A stretch of 64,000 bases of DNA from CADEEN01 sp963706685 (GTDB lineage Bacteria > Pseudomonadota > Gammaproteobacteria > Burkholderiales > Burkholderiaceae_C), in NCBI GenBank assembly GCA_963706685.1, contig CAVPMY010000009.1:62001-126000 (forward strand), written 5' to 3'. The notes under the pieces were generated by a model. It was given only the letters and a program-made list of their open reading frames with translations, was not told the DNA's origin and ran no database searches. Shown piece by piece: positions 1 through 9,000 of the stretch. Both the position numbers and the translations under genes were made by a program. How positions within the stretch are numbered: the first letter of the stretch is position 1; the number at the start of each line of letters is the position of its first letter.

Positions 1-1552
1 TGACGCGGTGCACCAGCAGATCGGGGTAGCGCCGGATCGGGCTGGTGAAGTGCGTGTAGGCCTCGTAAGACAGGCCGAAGTGGCCGTTGTTGGCCGCCGT
101 GTAGATGGCCTGCTGCATCGAGCGCAACAGCATGGTGTGGATCTGCAGGGCGTCCGGCCGGTCCTTGGTGGCGTCGGCGATGGCCTGGAACTCTGCGGGC
201 GTCGGCTCTTCGCTGAGCGACAGATTCAAACCGAGCGCCTTCAGGTAGTTGGCCAGCGTGGTGCGCTTTTCGGGCGTCGGGCCTTCGTGCACGCGATACA
301 GCGCCGGGTGCTTGTGCGCGGCGATGAAGTCGGCCGCGCAGACGTTGGCCGCCAGCATGGCTTCCTCGATCACGCGGTGTGCGTCGTTGCGCGTGCGCGG
401 AATGATCTTCTCGATGCGGCCGTTGTCGTCGCAAACGATCTGCGTTTCGGTGGTCTCGAACTCGACGGCGCCGCGCCTGGCGCGTTGCTTCTGCAGCGCT
501 CGAAAGACCTCGTGCAAGTCGATCAGGTGCGGCACCAGCTCGGCGCGCCGCGCCGCCTCGGGACCCCGCGTGTTGCCGAGGATCGCCGCGACCTCGGTGT
601 AGGTGCAGCGCGCTTTCGAATGCATCACTGCCGGGTAGAACTGGTAGCCCTCGATCTCGCCGTTGGTTGCCACGACCATGTCGCAGACCATGCACAGCCG
701 ATCGACGTCCGGGTTGAGCGAACACAGGCCGTTGGACAGTTTTTCCGGCAGCATCGGGATGACGCGGCGCGGGAAGTAGACCGAGGTCGCGCGCTCGTAG
801 GCTTCGGCGTCCAGCGGTTCGCCGGGCCTGACGTAGTGGCTGACGTCGGCGATCGCCACGACCAGCCGCCATCCCGCGGGCTTGGCCGTTTTGCCTTTGC
901 TCGAGCCCTTGTTGGCCTTGGTTTCGGGCATCGGCTCACAGTAGACGGCGTCGTCGAAATCGCGCGCATCTTCGCCGTCGATCGTCACCAGCGGCACGTC
1001 GCGCAGGTCGATGCGGTGTTTCAGCTCGGCTGGGCGCAGCTTGTCCGGCAGTGCTGCCGCCTGGGCGATGGCCTCCGGCGAAAAGCGGTGCGGCACCTCG
1101 AACTTGCGCACCGCGATCTCGATCTCCATGCCCGGGTCGTCGATCTCGCCGAGCACTTCGACGACACGGCCGACCGGCTGCGAAAACATCGACGGCGGCT
1201 CGGTGAGTTCCACCGACACCACCTGCCCGGCTTCTGCCGTCGCCGTGGCATTCTTGGCGATCAGGATGTCCTGGCCATATCGCTTGTCCTCGGGAGCGAC
1301 CAGCCAGACGCCGCCTTCGTGCAACAGTCGGCCGATCAGGGGCGCCTTGCGCCGCTCGATGATGTCGAGCACATGGCCCTCGGGCCGGCCCTTGCGGTCG
1401 TAGCGCACGATGCGCACGCGCACGCGGTCGCGATGCAGGACCGAGCGCATTTCCTGCGGCGAGAGATAGATGTCGGGCACGCCCGCGCCTTCGCGGAGCA
1501 CGAAGCCGTGGCCATCGCGGTGGCCTTGCACGATGCCCTCGACTTCGCTCAT
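1..1552 (-). CDS. rnr: Ribonuclease R, 5' part (3' end beyond window)
   Basis: 3'-5' exoribonuclease of the RNB family that degrades structured RNA. The reverse strand encodes a cold-shock/OB region early on (about residues 4-55, GIVQGHRDGHGFVLREG) and then the RNB catalytic domain with the diagnostic block PLVTIDGEDARDFDDAVYC at about residue 200, whose aspartates bind the metal ions. The frame is still open at the window edge, so the rest of the RNB domain and the S1 domain are missing. The ATG at 1552 is the only usable start: an in-frame TGA lies a short way upstream with no ATG between. That leaves no room for the roughly 80-residue winged-helix domain found at the N-terminus of E. coli RNase R. 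tRNA-Leu begins only 76 bp upstream on the other strand. Family assignment is firm; the short N-terminus is seen directly. Confidence 0.93.
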   Translation of the reverse strand, partial: MSEVEGIVQGHRDGHGFVLREGAGVPDIYLSPQEMRSVLHRDRVRVRIVRYDRKGRPEGHVLDIIERRKAPLIGRLLHEGGVWLVAPEDKRYGQDILIAKNATATAEAGQVVSVELTEPPSMFSQPVGRVVEVLGEIDDPGMEIEIAVRKFEVPHRFSPEAIAQAAALPDKLRPAELKHRIDLRDVPLVTIDGEDARDFDDAVYCEPMPETKANKGSSKGKTAKPAGWRLVVAIADVSHYVRPGEPLDAEAYERATSVYFPRRVIPMLPEKLSNGLCSLNPDVDRLCMVCDMVVATNGEIEGYQFYPAVMHSKARCTYTEVAAILGNTRGPEAARRAELVPHLIDLHEVFRALQKQRARRGAVEFETTETQIVCDDNGRIEKIIPRTRNDAHRVIEEAMLAANVCAADFIAAHKHPALYRVHEGPTPEKRTTLANYLKALGLNLSLSEEPTPAEFQAIADATKDRPDALQIHTMLLRSMQQAIYTAANNGHFGLSYEAYTHFTSPIRRYPDLLVHRV

Positions 1553-1628
1553 CAGCGCAGCGCCGATGGGCGTGGCAGGGTACTGGGCTGTGTTGTTCTT
1601 GATGCTAAACTTTCAAAGTTCCTGAGAT

Positions 1629-1713
<85 letters not shown>

Positions 1714-1729
1714 TCACCAGAGACGAAAC

Positions 1730-1750
1730 AAGGCCAGCTTCGCTGGCCTT
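1730..1750. terminator. Bidirectional hairpin between tRNA-Leu and the phosphoribosyltransferase gene
   Basis: Perfect 9-bp inverted repeat AAGGCCAGC / GCTGGCCTT around a TTC loop. It lies between the convergent tRNA-Leu(CAG) and the minus-strand gene ending at 1757, so it can end transcription from both sides. The T-tracts are short (TTGTTTCG on the minus side), which makes it a moderate intrinsic terminator at best. Confidence 0.6.
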
Positions 1751-1756
1751 GCTCGT

Positions 1757-2278
1757 TCATACGACGAACTTCTTGGCCAAACCGTCGGGGCGAAGGCCGT
1801 CATAGTCCTCGAATGGCTGGTGGATCCACGGACTCGTCGGCAGCTTCTCGACATAGTAGTCCGGCGTGTAGGTCGACACGCCCTTGACCCAGAGCACCGC
1901 AGAGCGCAGCTCGCTGATCGAGGGCATGCCGCGCAGACGCTCGACCACGGCTTTGAGCGTGATGCCGGAGTCGGCCAGGTCATCGACCAACAGCACGCGG
2001 CCGGCCAGCTCGCCTTTGGGCATGGTGATGTACTTGGCGATGTCGAGTCTGCCTTGGATGGTTCCGGCTTCGGCGCGATAGCTCGAAGTGCTCATGATCG
2101 CCAAGGGCTTGTCGAAGACGCGAGACAGCACATCGCCCGGACGCATGCCGCCGCGCGCCAGGCACAGGATCTGATCGAACTCCCAGCCTGAGGCATGCAC
2201 CTTGAGCGCCAGGCGCTCGGTCAGCATGTGGTACTCGTCCCAGGACACGTAAAGGTGTTTGCCGTCGTCGGTGAGCAT
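1757..2278 (-). CDS. Purine-type phosphoribosyltransferase
   Basis: A 173-residue type I phosphoribosyltransferase that joins PRPP to a nucleobase. The PRPP-binding loop VLLVDDLADSGITL is at residues 95-108, preceded by a conserved ARGG at 41-44 on the pyrophosphate-binding loop. Length and motifs fit hypoxanthine or xanthine/guanine phosphoribosyltransferases, and the position 21 bp downstream of purA supports purine salvage. The exact base used cannot be read from the sequence, so no gene symbol is given. It is the last gene of the long minus-strand run and is followed by the hairpin at 1730-1750. Confidence 0.85.
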   Translation of the reverse strand: MLTDDGKHLYVSWDEYHMLTERLALKVHASGWEFDQILCLARGGMRPGDVLSRVFDKPLAIMSTSSYRAEAGTIQGRLDIAKYITMPKGELAGRVLLVDDLADSGITLKAVVERLRGMPSISELRSAVLWVKGVSTYTPDYYVEKLPTSPWIHQPFEDYDGLRPDGLAKKFVV

Positions 2279-2299
2279 GGCCTGCGGATCTCCAGTATT

Positions 2300-3634
2300 T
2301 CAGCGTCGGAACGGGTGGCGCAACAGAATCGTATGCACGCGGTCAGGACCGGTCGAGACCATGTCGACCGGCGTGCCCGTGAGCGCTTCCAGTCGCTCCA
2401 GGTAGCGGCGCGCGGGGGTCGGCAGTTGCTCCCAGTTGGTCAGCCCGGCGGTGGTCTCGCTCCATCCCGGCAGCGTCTCGTAGACCGGCTCACAGGCCGC
2501 GACGTCGTCGGCGCCGGAGGGCAGGATGTCGAGCGCGCGGCCGTTTTGTCGGTAGCCGACACAGACCTTGATTTCGGGCAATCCGTCGAGCACGTCGAGC
2601 TTGGTGATGCACAGGCCCGAGACGCCGTTGATGATGACCGAGCGCTTGAGCGCAGCGGCATCGAACCAGCCGCAGCGGCGGGCGCGGCCGGTGACCGTGC
2701 CGCGCTCCTGGCCGACGGTGGCCAGGTGGTGGCCGACGCTGCCGGCCGCGTCGATCGGCAGTTCGGTCGGGAACGGCCCGCTGCCGACGCGCGTCGTGTA
2801 GGCCTTGGTGATGCCGAGGATGTAGTGCAGCATCTGCGGCCCGATGCCCGAGCCCGCAGCGGCATTGCCGGCCACGCAATTGCTCGACGTGACATACGGG
2901 TAGGTGCCGTGGTCGATATCGAGCAACGTGCCCTGCGCACCTTCGAACAGCAGGTTGTCGCCCGCCAGATGGCGCTGGTGCAACTGGTAGCCGACGTCGG
3001 CAACCATCGGCGCAAGTTGATCGCCCAGGGCCAGTGTCCGATCGAGCATCGGCTGCAATGCCAGTGCCTTGGCTCTCAGGTGGCCTGAAAGCGCTTCGTT
3101 GTGCAGCGCCAGCAACAACTCGAGCTTGTGCTTGAAGCGCACCGGATGCGCCAGGTCCTCGATGCGCACAGCGCGCCGCGCGACCTTGTCTTCGTAGGCC
3201 GGCCCGATGCCCTTGCCGGTGGTGCCGATCTTGCCGCTGCCGCTGCTCTCGCGCAGGGCCTCGCGCGCGCGGTCGAGTTCGACGTGCAGCGGCAGGATCA
3301 TGGGGCACGATGAGCTGATGCGCAGCCGCGAGCGCACATCGAGCCCGATCTTCTCCAGGCGCTCGATCTCGCCGAGAAGGTGCGCCGGATCGACGACGAC
3401 GCCGTTGCCGATGTAGCAGGCCACACCGTCGCGCATGATGCCGCTCGGGATCAGCTGCAATGCGGTCTTCACCCCCTTGATGACGAGCGTGTGGCCGGCA
3501 TTGTGGCCACCCTGGAAACGCACCACGCCTTGTGCATGATCAGTGAGCCAGTCGACGATCTTGCCCTTGCCTTCGTCGCCCCATTGCGTACCGACGACGA
3601 CGACGTTGCGGCCGCGTGCGGAGGAGAATTCCAT
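2300..3634 (-). CDS. purA: Adenylosuccinate synthetase
   Basis: Converts IMP, aspartate and GTP to adenylosuccinate, the first committed step to AMP. The protein has 444 residues, close to the usual 430. WGDEGKGK at residues 18-25 is the GTP-binding and catalytic loop; GTTGKGIGPAYEDK near residue 137 and FEGAQGTLLDID near 235 are further family signatures. It lies 27 bp after hisZ and 21 bp before a phosphoribosyltransferase, so IMP conversion and base salvage appear co-transcribed. The hflC-hisZ-purA order is typical of betaproteobacteria. Confidence 0.97.
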   Translation of the reverse strand: MEFSSARGRNVVVVGTQWGDEGKGKIVDWLTDHAQGVVRFQGGHNAGHTLVIKGVKTALQLIPSGIMRDGVACYIGNGVVVDPAHLLGEIERLEKIGLDVRSRLRISSSCPMILPLHVELDRAREALRESSGSGKIGTTGKGIGPAYEDKVARRAVRIEDLAHPVRFKHKLELLLALHNEALSGHLRAKALALQPMLDRTLALGDQLAPMVADVGYQLHQRHLAGDNLLFEGAQGTLLDIDHGTYPYVTSSNCVAGNAAAGSGIGPQMLHYILGITKAYTTRVGSGPFPTELPIDAAGSVGHHLATVGQERGTVTGRARRCGWFDAAALKRSVIINGVSGLCITKLDVLDGLPEIKVCVGYRQNGRALDILPSGADDVAACEPVYETLPGWSETTAGLTNWEQLPTPARRYLERLEALTGTPVDMVSTGPDRVHTILLRHPFRR

Positions 3635-3661
3635 AAGGTCTTGCCTGTCCCTTCTACTGAT

Positions 3662-4825
3662 TCATACCGCGCGCAGCACCCAGCGTCCGGCGACTTCGAC
3701 CAGTTCGCGATCGCACTCGTACTCCTGGGTCTCCTGTTCGTGCCCCGGCAGCGCGCAGACCACGGTGTGGCCTTCGCCGCGCAGTCCGCGCACCACTTTG
3801 CGCAATTCCGGCGACTGGTTCCACGGCGCGCGCACTGCGGCATGCGCGCTTGAATTTGGTGCCGCTGCAGCGAGTTCCCTGACGTCGAGGCTGAATCCCA
3901 CCGCCGGCCGGTTGCGGCCGAATACCGCACCCACCTCGTCGTAGCGGCCGCCGCGTGCCAACGACGCATTGCTGCCTGCTGCGTAGATCGCAAAGCGCGG
4001 GCCGCTGTAGTAGGCGTAGCCGGAAAGATCGGCCAGATCGAAGCCGATGCGCACTTGCGGGTGCGCCCGTGCAACATGGGTGGCCAGCCACGACAAGTCA
4101 TCGAGCGCACGGCCGATCGGCTCTCGCGCCGGCAACGTGACACGCGCTGCGTCGAGAACGTCACTGCCACCATAGAGTCGCAACAGCGACAGCAGGCCGG
4201 CCCTTGACTCGGGTTGCAGCGCCTCGCTCAGCAGCGTCAACGTCGCCGCGTCCTTGCTGGCCAAGGCGTGCGCCATGTCGGTCAGCCGCTCGCCATCGAG
4301 TGCAGCGCCCGCCAGCAGCGCGCGCAGCACGCGCACGTCGCCGAGATCGAGCAGCACGTCGGCAATGCCGGCGCTGCCCAGGCAATCGAGCGCCAGGTCG
4401 ATCACTTCCAGATCGGCTTCGAGACCGGCGTGGCCATAGACCTCGGCGCCGAACTGCAACAACTCGCGCGACGCCAGCGCGCCCTCGGCGCGAGCATGCA
4501 GCACCGGCCCACAATAGGCCAGCCTCGCCACCCCTTCGCGGTTGAGCAGATGGGCGTCGATGCGCGCCACCTGCGGCGTCGTGTCGGCGCGCAGGCCGAG
4601 CGTTCGGCCCGACAATTGATCGACCAGCTTGAACGTCTTCAGATCGAGCGCCGCTCCGGTGCCGGTGAGCAGCGACTCCAGGTGCTCGACGAGCGGCGGC
4701 TGCACCAGCTCGTAGCCATAGCCGCGAGCCCGGTCGATCAACGTGCGGCGCAACTCCTCGACGCGCCGGGCTTGGCTCGGCAGCACATCGGCGATCTGCT
4801 CAGGCAGCAGCCAGGCTCGCGTCAT
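3662..4825 (-). CDS. hisZ: ATP phosphoribosyltransferase regulatory subunit HisZ
   Basis: Histidyl-tRNA-synthetase-like subunit that partners the short form of HisG in the first step of histidine synthesis. The fold resembles class II synthetases but the protein does not charge tRNA. It contains the synthetase-like GTGAALDLKTFKLVDQLSG and RADTTPQVARIDA segments. I chose the ATG at 4825 (MTRAWLLPEQ, 387 residues) because the family begins close to this WLLP motif. In-frame ATGs at 4858 and 4891 would add 11 or 22 residues of poor character, and none of the three has a clear Shine-Dalgarno. True histidyl-tRNA synthetase is encoded separately at 12208-13506. Confidence 0.9.
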   Translation of the reverse strand: MTRAWLLPEQIADVLPSQARRVEELRRTLIDRARGYGYELVQPPLVEHLESLLTGTGAALDLKTFKLVDQLSGRTLGLRADTTPQVARIDAHLLNREGVARLAYCGPVLHARAEGALASRELLQFGAEVYGHAGLEADLEVIDLALDCLGSAGIADVLLDLGDVRVLRALLAGAALDGERLTDMAHALASKDAATLTLLSEALQPESRAGLLSLLRLYGGSDVLDAARVTLPAREPIGRALDDLSWLATHVARAHPQVRIGFDLADLSGYAYYSGPRFAIYAAGSNASLARGGRYDEVGAVFGRNRPAVGFSLDVRELAAAAPNSSAHAAVRAPWNQSPELRKVVRGLRGEGHTVVCALPGHEQETQEYECDRELVEVAGRWVLRAV

Positions 4826-4938
4826 GGGCTGAAATTGCACCGTTGTTGAAAACGGCATTGTATCGAGCGGACTGACGCCGTCCGCGCACACTGCGCCGGC
4901 CGGACTCCTGGAGGCGGTTCGGTGCAGACCCTTGCCCG

Positions 4939-5130
4939 CTACAGCAACATCAGCAGCAGGCCGAACGCCACGGCGACCAAGCCGAAGAAACGCAGTTGGC
5001 CGTCGGTCAGTTGCAACAGGCGCGAAAAGGCCTCACGCCAGGAGCGCGGCGACAGCAGCGGCAGCAGGCCTTCTGCAATCAGCAGCAGGGCGAGCGCCGT
5101 GACGAGCACTTCGCCCGTCACGCCGTTCAC
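4939..5130 (-). CDS. DUF2065 (YjeT-like) small membrane protein
   Basis: A 63-residue protein with two hydrophobic segments (about residues 8-27 and 45-63) separated by a basic loop, matching the DUF2065/YjeT family. Its start overlaps the stop of hflC by ATGA, so it is translationally coupled to the HflKC complex genes. E. coli yjeT has the same place in the hflX-hflK-hflC-yjeT-purA cluster. Its biochemical role is unknown; the position suggests an accessory function with HflKC in the inner membrane. Confidence 0.85.
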   Translation of the reverse strand: MNGVTGEVLVTALALLLIAEGLLPLLSPRSWREAFSRLLQLTDGQLRFFGLVAVAFGLLLMLL

Positions 5131-6026
5131 TTGCGAGAGGCCGTTGCGGGCGCGCCGACCGCTCCGCCGCGCATGGTGTCGAAGAAATCGCTGCTCGGGT
5201 CGAGCACCATGACATCGCCCTTGTTGCGAAAGCTGGCGCGGTACGCTTCGAGACTGCGGTAGAACTTCGCGAACTGCGGGTCGCGAGCGAAGGCGTCGGC
5301 ATACAGCGCCGACGCCTTGGCGTCACCCTCACCCTTGACCTTCTGCGCATCGCGATAGGCCTCGGCAACGATCACGCTGCGCTGGCGGTCGGCATCCGCC
5401 CTGATCTTTTCGGCCTCGGCGGCGCCGGTCGCGCGCAGTTCGTTGGCAACCTGCTGGCGCTCGGACTGCATGCGCCGGTACACGGCATCGCTGATCGCGG
5501 GCACGAAGTCGACGCGCTTGATGCGCACATCGACGATCTCGATGCCGAACGACTTGGCGTTGTCCAGCAGCCGCGAGCGCACGTCCTGCATCACCTGATC
5601 GCGCTCTCGGGCCAGCAGGCCGCTGACGGTGCGCCGGGTCACCTCCTCGTTGAAGGCGGCCTGCACGATAGGTGCAAGCTTCGTCTCGGCAGCCCGCATG
5701 TCGGCGCTGTTGTTGTTGCGAATGAACTGGCGCGAGTCGATGATCCGCCACTTGACCAGCCAATCGACGATCACACTCTTCTTTTCTGCGGTGAAGATCG
5801 CTGCCGTTTCCGGGCTGTCCAGCGTCTGGATGCGGCGGTCGAGGAAGACGACGTTCTGGAAGGGCGGCGGCATCTTGAACCGCAGGCCCGGCTCGTTGAT
5901 GACTTCCTTGATCTCGCCCAGCGTGTAGACGACGCCGATCTGGCGTTGGTCGACGATGAACAGGGTCGACGCAGCAACGATCAGCGCGAGGATCGCAGTG
6001 ACGGCGATGAATCCAATACGGCTCAT
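5127..6026 (-). CDS. hflC: HflC, FtsH protease modulator
   Basis: SPFH/prohibitin-family protein of 299 residues. It has one N-terminal transmembrane segment (about residues 5-25), then the SPFH domain, beginning FIVDQRQIGVVYTLGEIKEV. HflC and HflK form a large periplasmic-side cage around the FtsH protease and limit its access to membrane substrates. The Ala/Glu/Arg-rich stretch (about 180-255) is the coiled-coil region. The gene is 12 bp after hflK and overlaps the downstream DUF2065 gene. Confidence 0.96.
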   Translation of the reverse strand: MSRIGFIAVTAILALIVAASTLFIVDQRQIGVVYTLGEIKEVINEPGLRFKMPPPFQNVVFLDRRIQTLDSPETAAIFTAEKKSVIVDWLVKWRIIDSRQFIRNNNSADMRAAETKLAPIVQAAFNEEVTRRTVSGLLARERDQVMQDVRSRLLDNAKSFGIEIVDVRIKRVDFVPAISDAVYRRMQSERQQVANELRATGAAEAEKIRADADRQRSVIVAEAYRDAQKVKGEGDAKASALYADAFARDPQFAKFYRSLEAYRASFRNKGDVMVLDPSSDFFDTMRGGAVGAPATASRK

Positions 6027-6038
6027 AGGGATGGCACC

Positions 6039-7322
6039 TCAGCGGCTTTCGCGCTCGCGAGAACGTGCGCCGTCGCGCGAGCGCGGATCGGACGCTGTCG
6101 GGTCGACGGCCGGCGCGGCGGCGGCGGGCGCCGCAGCCGGCGTGACTGCGCCGGACTGCTGCAGCAGTTTGTCCAGCGGCAGGTACAACAGGTTCGAGCC
6201 GTTGCGGCTCTCGACCAGAACCTTGCTGACATTCGAATAGACCGTCTGCATCGTTTCCAGGTAGAGGCGGTCACGCGTCACTGCCGGGGCCCGCTGATAT
6301 TCGGTGAGCACCGAGCGGAAGCGCTGCGCATCGCCCTCGGCCTGCGCCGTCACCGTGGCGCGGTAGCCATTGGCTTCCTGCGTCAGGCGTGCGGCCGTGC
6401 CCTGTGCCTTCGGGATCACATCAGCGGCATAGGCCTGGCCTTCGTTCTTCAACCGGTCGCGGTCGGCGCTGGCCTTGAAGGCGTCGTCGAATGCGGCCTG
6501 CACCTGCTCCGGAACCTGCACGCTTTGCACGTTGACGTTGTCAATCAGGATGCCCGATTTCAGGCGGTTGAGCTGCGACTGGATCGACTGCACGAGGTCC
6601 GAAGCCAGCGCCTCGCGCTTCTCGTACAACACGGTATCGACCCTGCTGCGGGCCACCACTTCGCGCACCGCCGTCTCGGCCGCCTGGCGCACCGCATCGT
6701 CTGGACGGAAGTTCTCGAACAAATACTCCCGCGCATTGGCGCGCCGGTACTGCACGGTGAAGCGGATGTCGATGATGTTCTCGTCCTGCGTCAGCATCGA
6801 CGAGTCGCGCAGGCCGGTGGCCTGCACCACCGAGTTGCGGCCGACCTCGACGGTTTGCAACTGCGTCACCGGCACCGTCTCGTGAGACTGGAACGGGTAC
6901 GGCCAGCGAAACTGCAGCCCGGCATCGCGCGTGTTGGCGTAGCGACCGAAGGTGGTGATCACGGCCTGCTGACCTTCCTGGACGATGAACACACCGCTGC
7001 CCAGCCACACCAGCAAGGCGATGCCGGCAATCAGGCTCATGCCGATGCCGGCACTTTTCATGTCGGGCTGGAAATTGCCGCCGCCGCCGCCACCACCACT
7101 GTCCCGCGGGCTGCGCGGGCCACCACCCTTGCCACCGAACAGGCCGGAGAGCTTGCGGTTGAAGTCGCGCCACAGTTCGTCCAGGTCCGGCGGGCCGTCG
7201 CCCTTGTTGAACATCGGCAGGACGCCGGCCATCAAGGCGCGCGCCGCGCGGGCCGTCTGCGCCAGGCGCTGGCCCAGCGGCGCAGTGGCCCCGGCGGGGA
7301 GGGTCTCGAATCGCAGGGTCAT
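6039..7322 (-). CDS. hflK: HflK, FtsH protease modulator
   Basis: SPFH-family partner of HflC, 427 residues. The N-terminal cytoplasmic region carries a glycine-rich stretch (about 63-83), followed by a transmembrane helix at about 93-114 and the SPFH domain, beginning FIVQEGQQAVITTFGRY. A long helical region follows, with an Ala-rich, charged C-terminal tail after residue 390. Its start overlaps the hflX stop by ATGA, as expected for the conserved hfq-hflX-hflK-hflC order. Confidence 0.96.
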   Translation of the reverse strand: MTLRFETLPAGATAPLGQRLAQTARAARALMAGVLPMFNKGDGPPDLDELWRDFNRKLSGLFGGKGGGPRSPRDSGGGGGGGNFQPDMKSAGIGMSLIAGIALLVWLGSGVFIVQEGQQAVITTFGRYANTRDAGLQFRWPYPFQSHETVPVTQLQTVEVGRNSVVQATGLRDSSMLTQDENIIDIRFTVQYRRANAREYLFENFRPDDAVRQAAETAVREVVARSRVDTVLYEKREALASDLVQSIQSQLNRLKSGILIDNVNVQSVQVPEQVQAAFDDAFKASADRDRLKNEGQAYAADVIPKAQGTAARLTQEANGYRATVTAQAEGDAQRFRSVLTEYQRAPAVTRDRLYLETMQTVYSNVSKVLVESRNGSNLLYLPLDKLLQQSGAVTPAAAPAAAAPAVDPTASDPRSRDGARSRERESR

Positions 7323-8638
7323 GCGGCTCCGTAGGCAGGATCGTGAGATGGCAAAGGTCCAAGTGTAGGCAATGCGGTGCCGTTCAAGCCCACCGCCAGT
7401 TTGTCGGCGACAAGTTTCCTCAGCACATCGAGTCCGCGACCATCCTTGGCACTCGCGAAGACACGCGGCGTGATGACCCCTGGCGAGCGCTCGATGGCGT
7501 CGTCCAGCGCGCGCGGCTCGGCACCGGGCTCGACCAGATCGAGCTTGTTGTAGACCAGGATTTGCGGGATGCGTTCAGCGCCGATTTCTTCGAGCACGCG
7601 CTCGACTTCGGCCATCTGCTCATCGGCCAGCGGGCTCGCGGCATCGACGACATGCAGCAACAGATCGGCATCGGTGGCCTCGTGCAAGGTGGCGCGAAAG
7701 GCCTCGACGAGCTTGTGCGGCAGATCGCGGATGAAGCCCACCGTGTCCGACAACACGACGGACGAGGCGCTGGGCCGCCCCAAGCCTCGTCGCGCCCCCT
7801 CGGGGGGCCGGTCGCTGCGCAGCAGCGACCTTGGGGGCCCAAGGTCCCCCGCTTCGGCGAGCCACATCCGGCGCGTCGTCGTGTCGAGCGTCGCGAACAG
7901 CTGATCGGCAGCCAGGGTGCGCGACTTGGTCAGCGCATTGAACAAGGTCGACTTGCCGGCATTGGTGTAGCCGACCAGCGAAACCCGCAGCGCGCCGCTT
8001 TTCTCGCGAGCCCGGCGTTGCGTCTGGTGCTGCTTCTTCACCTTCTCGAGCCGGGATTTCACGGTCTTGATGCGCTCGCCGATCATGCGACGGTCCAGCT
8101 CGATCTGGGCCTCGCCTGGGCCGCCGCGCAGGCCGATACCGCCGGTCTGGCGTTCGAGGTGGCTCCAGCGGCGCACCAGGCGCGTGGCCTGGTACTGCAA
8201 GCGCGCCAGTTCGACTTGCAGCTTGCCTTCGTGGCTCTGCGCACGAGCCGCAAATATGTCGAGGATGAGTGCGGTGCGGTCGGCCACCGGCACGCCGAGG
8301 TGCTGCTCGAGGTTGCGCTGCTGGACCGGCGACAGGGCCTGATCGAAGATCACGCCCCGCGCCTGATGCGTTTGCACTGCGGCCTTGATCTCGTCGGCCT
8401 TGCCCGAGCCCACGAACAACGCCGCGTCGGGTGCCTTGCGTCTGGCCGTGATGCGCACCACGGGATCGTCGCCGGCCGATTGCGCGAGCAGCGCCAGTTC
8501 GTCGAGCGACGGGTCGAACGACGAACCGGGGCCGAAATCGACGCCCACCAACACGGCAGGCGTGGGCTTGGCGCGATCGGCGTCGAAACGGTGGTGTTGC
8601 TCTGAACTCAAGACTTGGGAGTTGACCTGCTTTGGCAC
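7319..8638 (-). CDS. hflX: GTPase HflX with an in-frame repeat insertion
   Basis: Ribosome-associated GTPase that splits or rescues stalled ribosomes, 439 residues. The N-terminal HflX domain (about 30-195) is followed by the glycine-rich linker GGIGLRGGPGEAQIELDRR (about 166-184) and the G domain. G1 is GYTNAGKST (223-231), G3 is DTVG (298-301) and G4 is NKLD (364-367). Between the strand RRMWLAEAG and the strand VVLSDTVGF, where relatives have a tight turn, there is an extra block of about 28 residues (265-292). It is encoded by a copy of the palindromic repeat found elsewhere in the window. The reading frame is kept and all G motifs are intact, so the protein is probably functional. The gene lies 23 bp after hfq and overlaps hflK. 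Confidence 0.95.
   Translation of the reverse strand: MPKQVNSQVLSSEQHHRFDADRAKPTPAVLVGVDFGPGSSFDPSLDELALLAQSAGDDPVVRITARRKAPDAALFVGSGKADEIKAAVQTHQARGVIFDQALSPVQQRNLEQHLGVPVADRTALILDIFAARAQSHEGKLQVELARLQYQATRLVRRWSHLERQTGGIGLRGGPGEAQIELDRRMIGERIKTVKSRLEKVKKQHQTQRRAREKSGALRVSLVGYTNAGKSTLFNALTKSRTLAADQLFATLDTTTRRMWLAEAGDLGPPRSLLRSDRPPEGARRGLGRPSASSVVLSDTVGFIRDLPHKLVEAFRATLHEATDADLLLHVVDAASPLADEQMAEVERVLEEIGAERIPQILVYNKLDLVEPGAEPRALDDAIERSPGVITPRVFASAKDGRGLDVLRKLVADKLAVGLNGTALPTLGPLPSHDPAYGAA
7763..7846. repeat. Palindromic repeat copy A, inside hflX
   Basis: GC-rich element containing GCGCCCCCTCGGGGGGCCGG with flanking GGGCCGCCCCAAG and CTTGGGGGCCC, giving two nested inverted repeats. The same core occurs, on the opposite strand, in copy C (35103-35175); a diverged form is in copy E. 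Its length of about 84 nt is a multiple of three, and translated on the minus strand it adds about 28 residues to HflX without a stop codon. Confidence 0.75.
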
Positions 8639-8661
8639 TGCGCGAAGCGCAGCCCGCGGGC

Positions 8662-8934
8662 TCAGTGGTTGTTGCCGCCCGCACCACCAGCGGCTGGGGC
8701 GTCGCCCGGCTCACCGGCGTGGAAGTTCACCGCGCGGCCGGGAACGACCGTCGAGATGGCGTGTTTGTAGACCATCTGCGTGACTGTGTTGCGCAGCAAC
8801 ACGACATATTGGTCGAACGACTCGATCTGGCCCTGCAGCTTGATGCCATTGACCAGGTAGATCGAGACCGGAACGTGTTCCTTGCGCAGCAGGTTCAGGA
8901 ACGGATCTTGTAGGAGCTGCCCTTTGTTGCTCAC
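8662..8934 (-). CDS. hfq: RNA chaperone Hfq
   Basis: Hexameric Sm-like RNA chaperone that pairs small RNAs with mRNAs. I place the start at the GTG at 8934 because it has a good Shine-Dalgarno (GGAG, 8 nt upstream) and gives the canonical N-terminus SNKGQLLQDPFLNLLRKE. A longer open frame with ATG at 9000 adds unrelated residues. The resulting protein has 90 residues: Sm1 region, the FDQY distal-site residues, and the VYKHAIST Sm2 signature (YKH, RNA-binding proximal pore). A short Gly/Ala tail ends in NNH. It sits between der and hflX, as is usual in betaproteobacteria. Confidence 0.95.
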   Translation of the reverse strand: MSNKGQLLQDPFLNLLRKEHVPVSIYLVNGIKLQGQIESFDQYVVLLRNTVTQMVYKHAISTVVPGRAVNFHAGEPGDAPAAGGAGGNNH

Positions 8935-9000
8935 GATATTGACTCCGTGTTGGATGACGGTTGGGACGTTATCACAGCATGACAAGCGCGCTGCTCCCAT

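Noticed and set aside
1600..1611. TAAACT as promoter of tRNA-Leu(CAG)
   Set aside because: The -10 is plausible but no -35 lies at proper spacing, so it is not listed as a feature.
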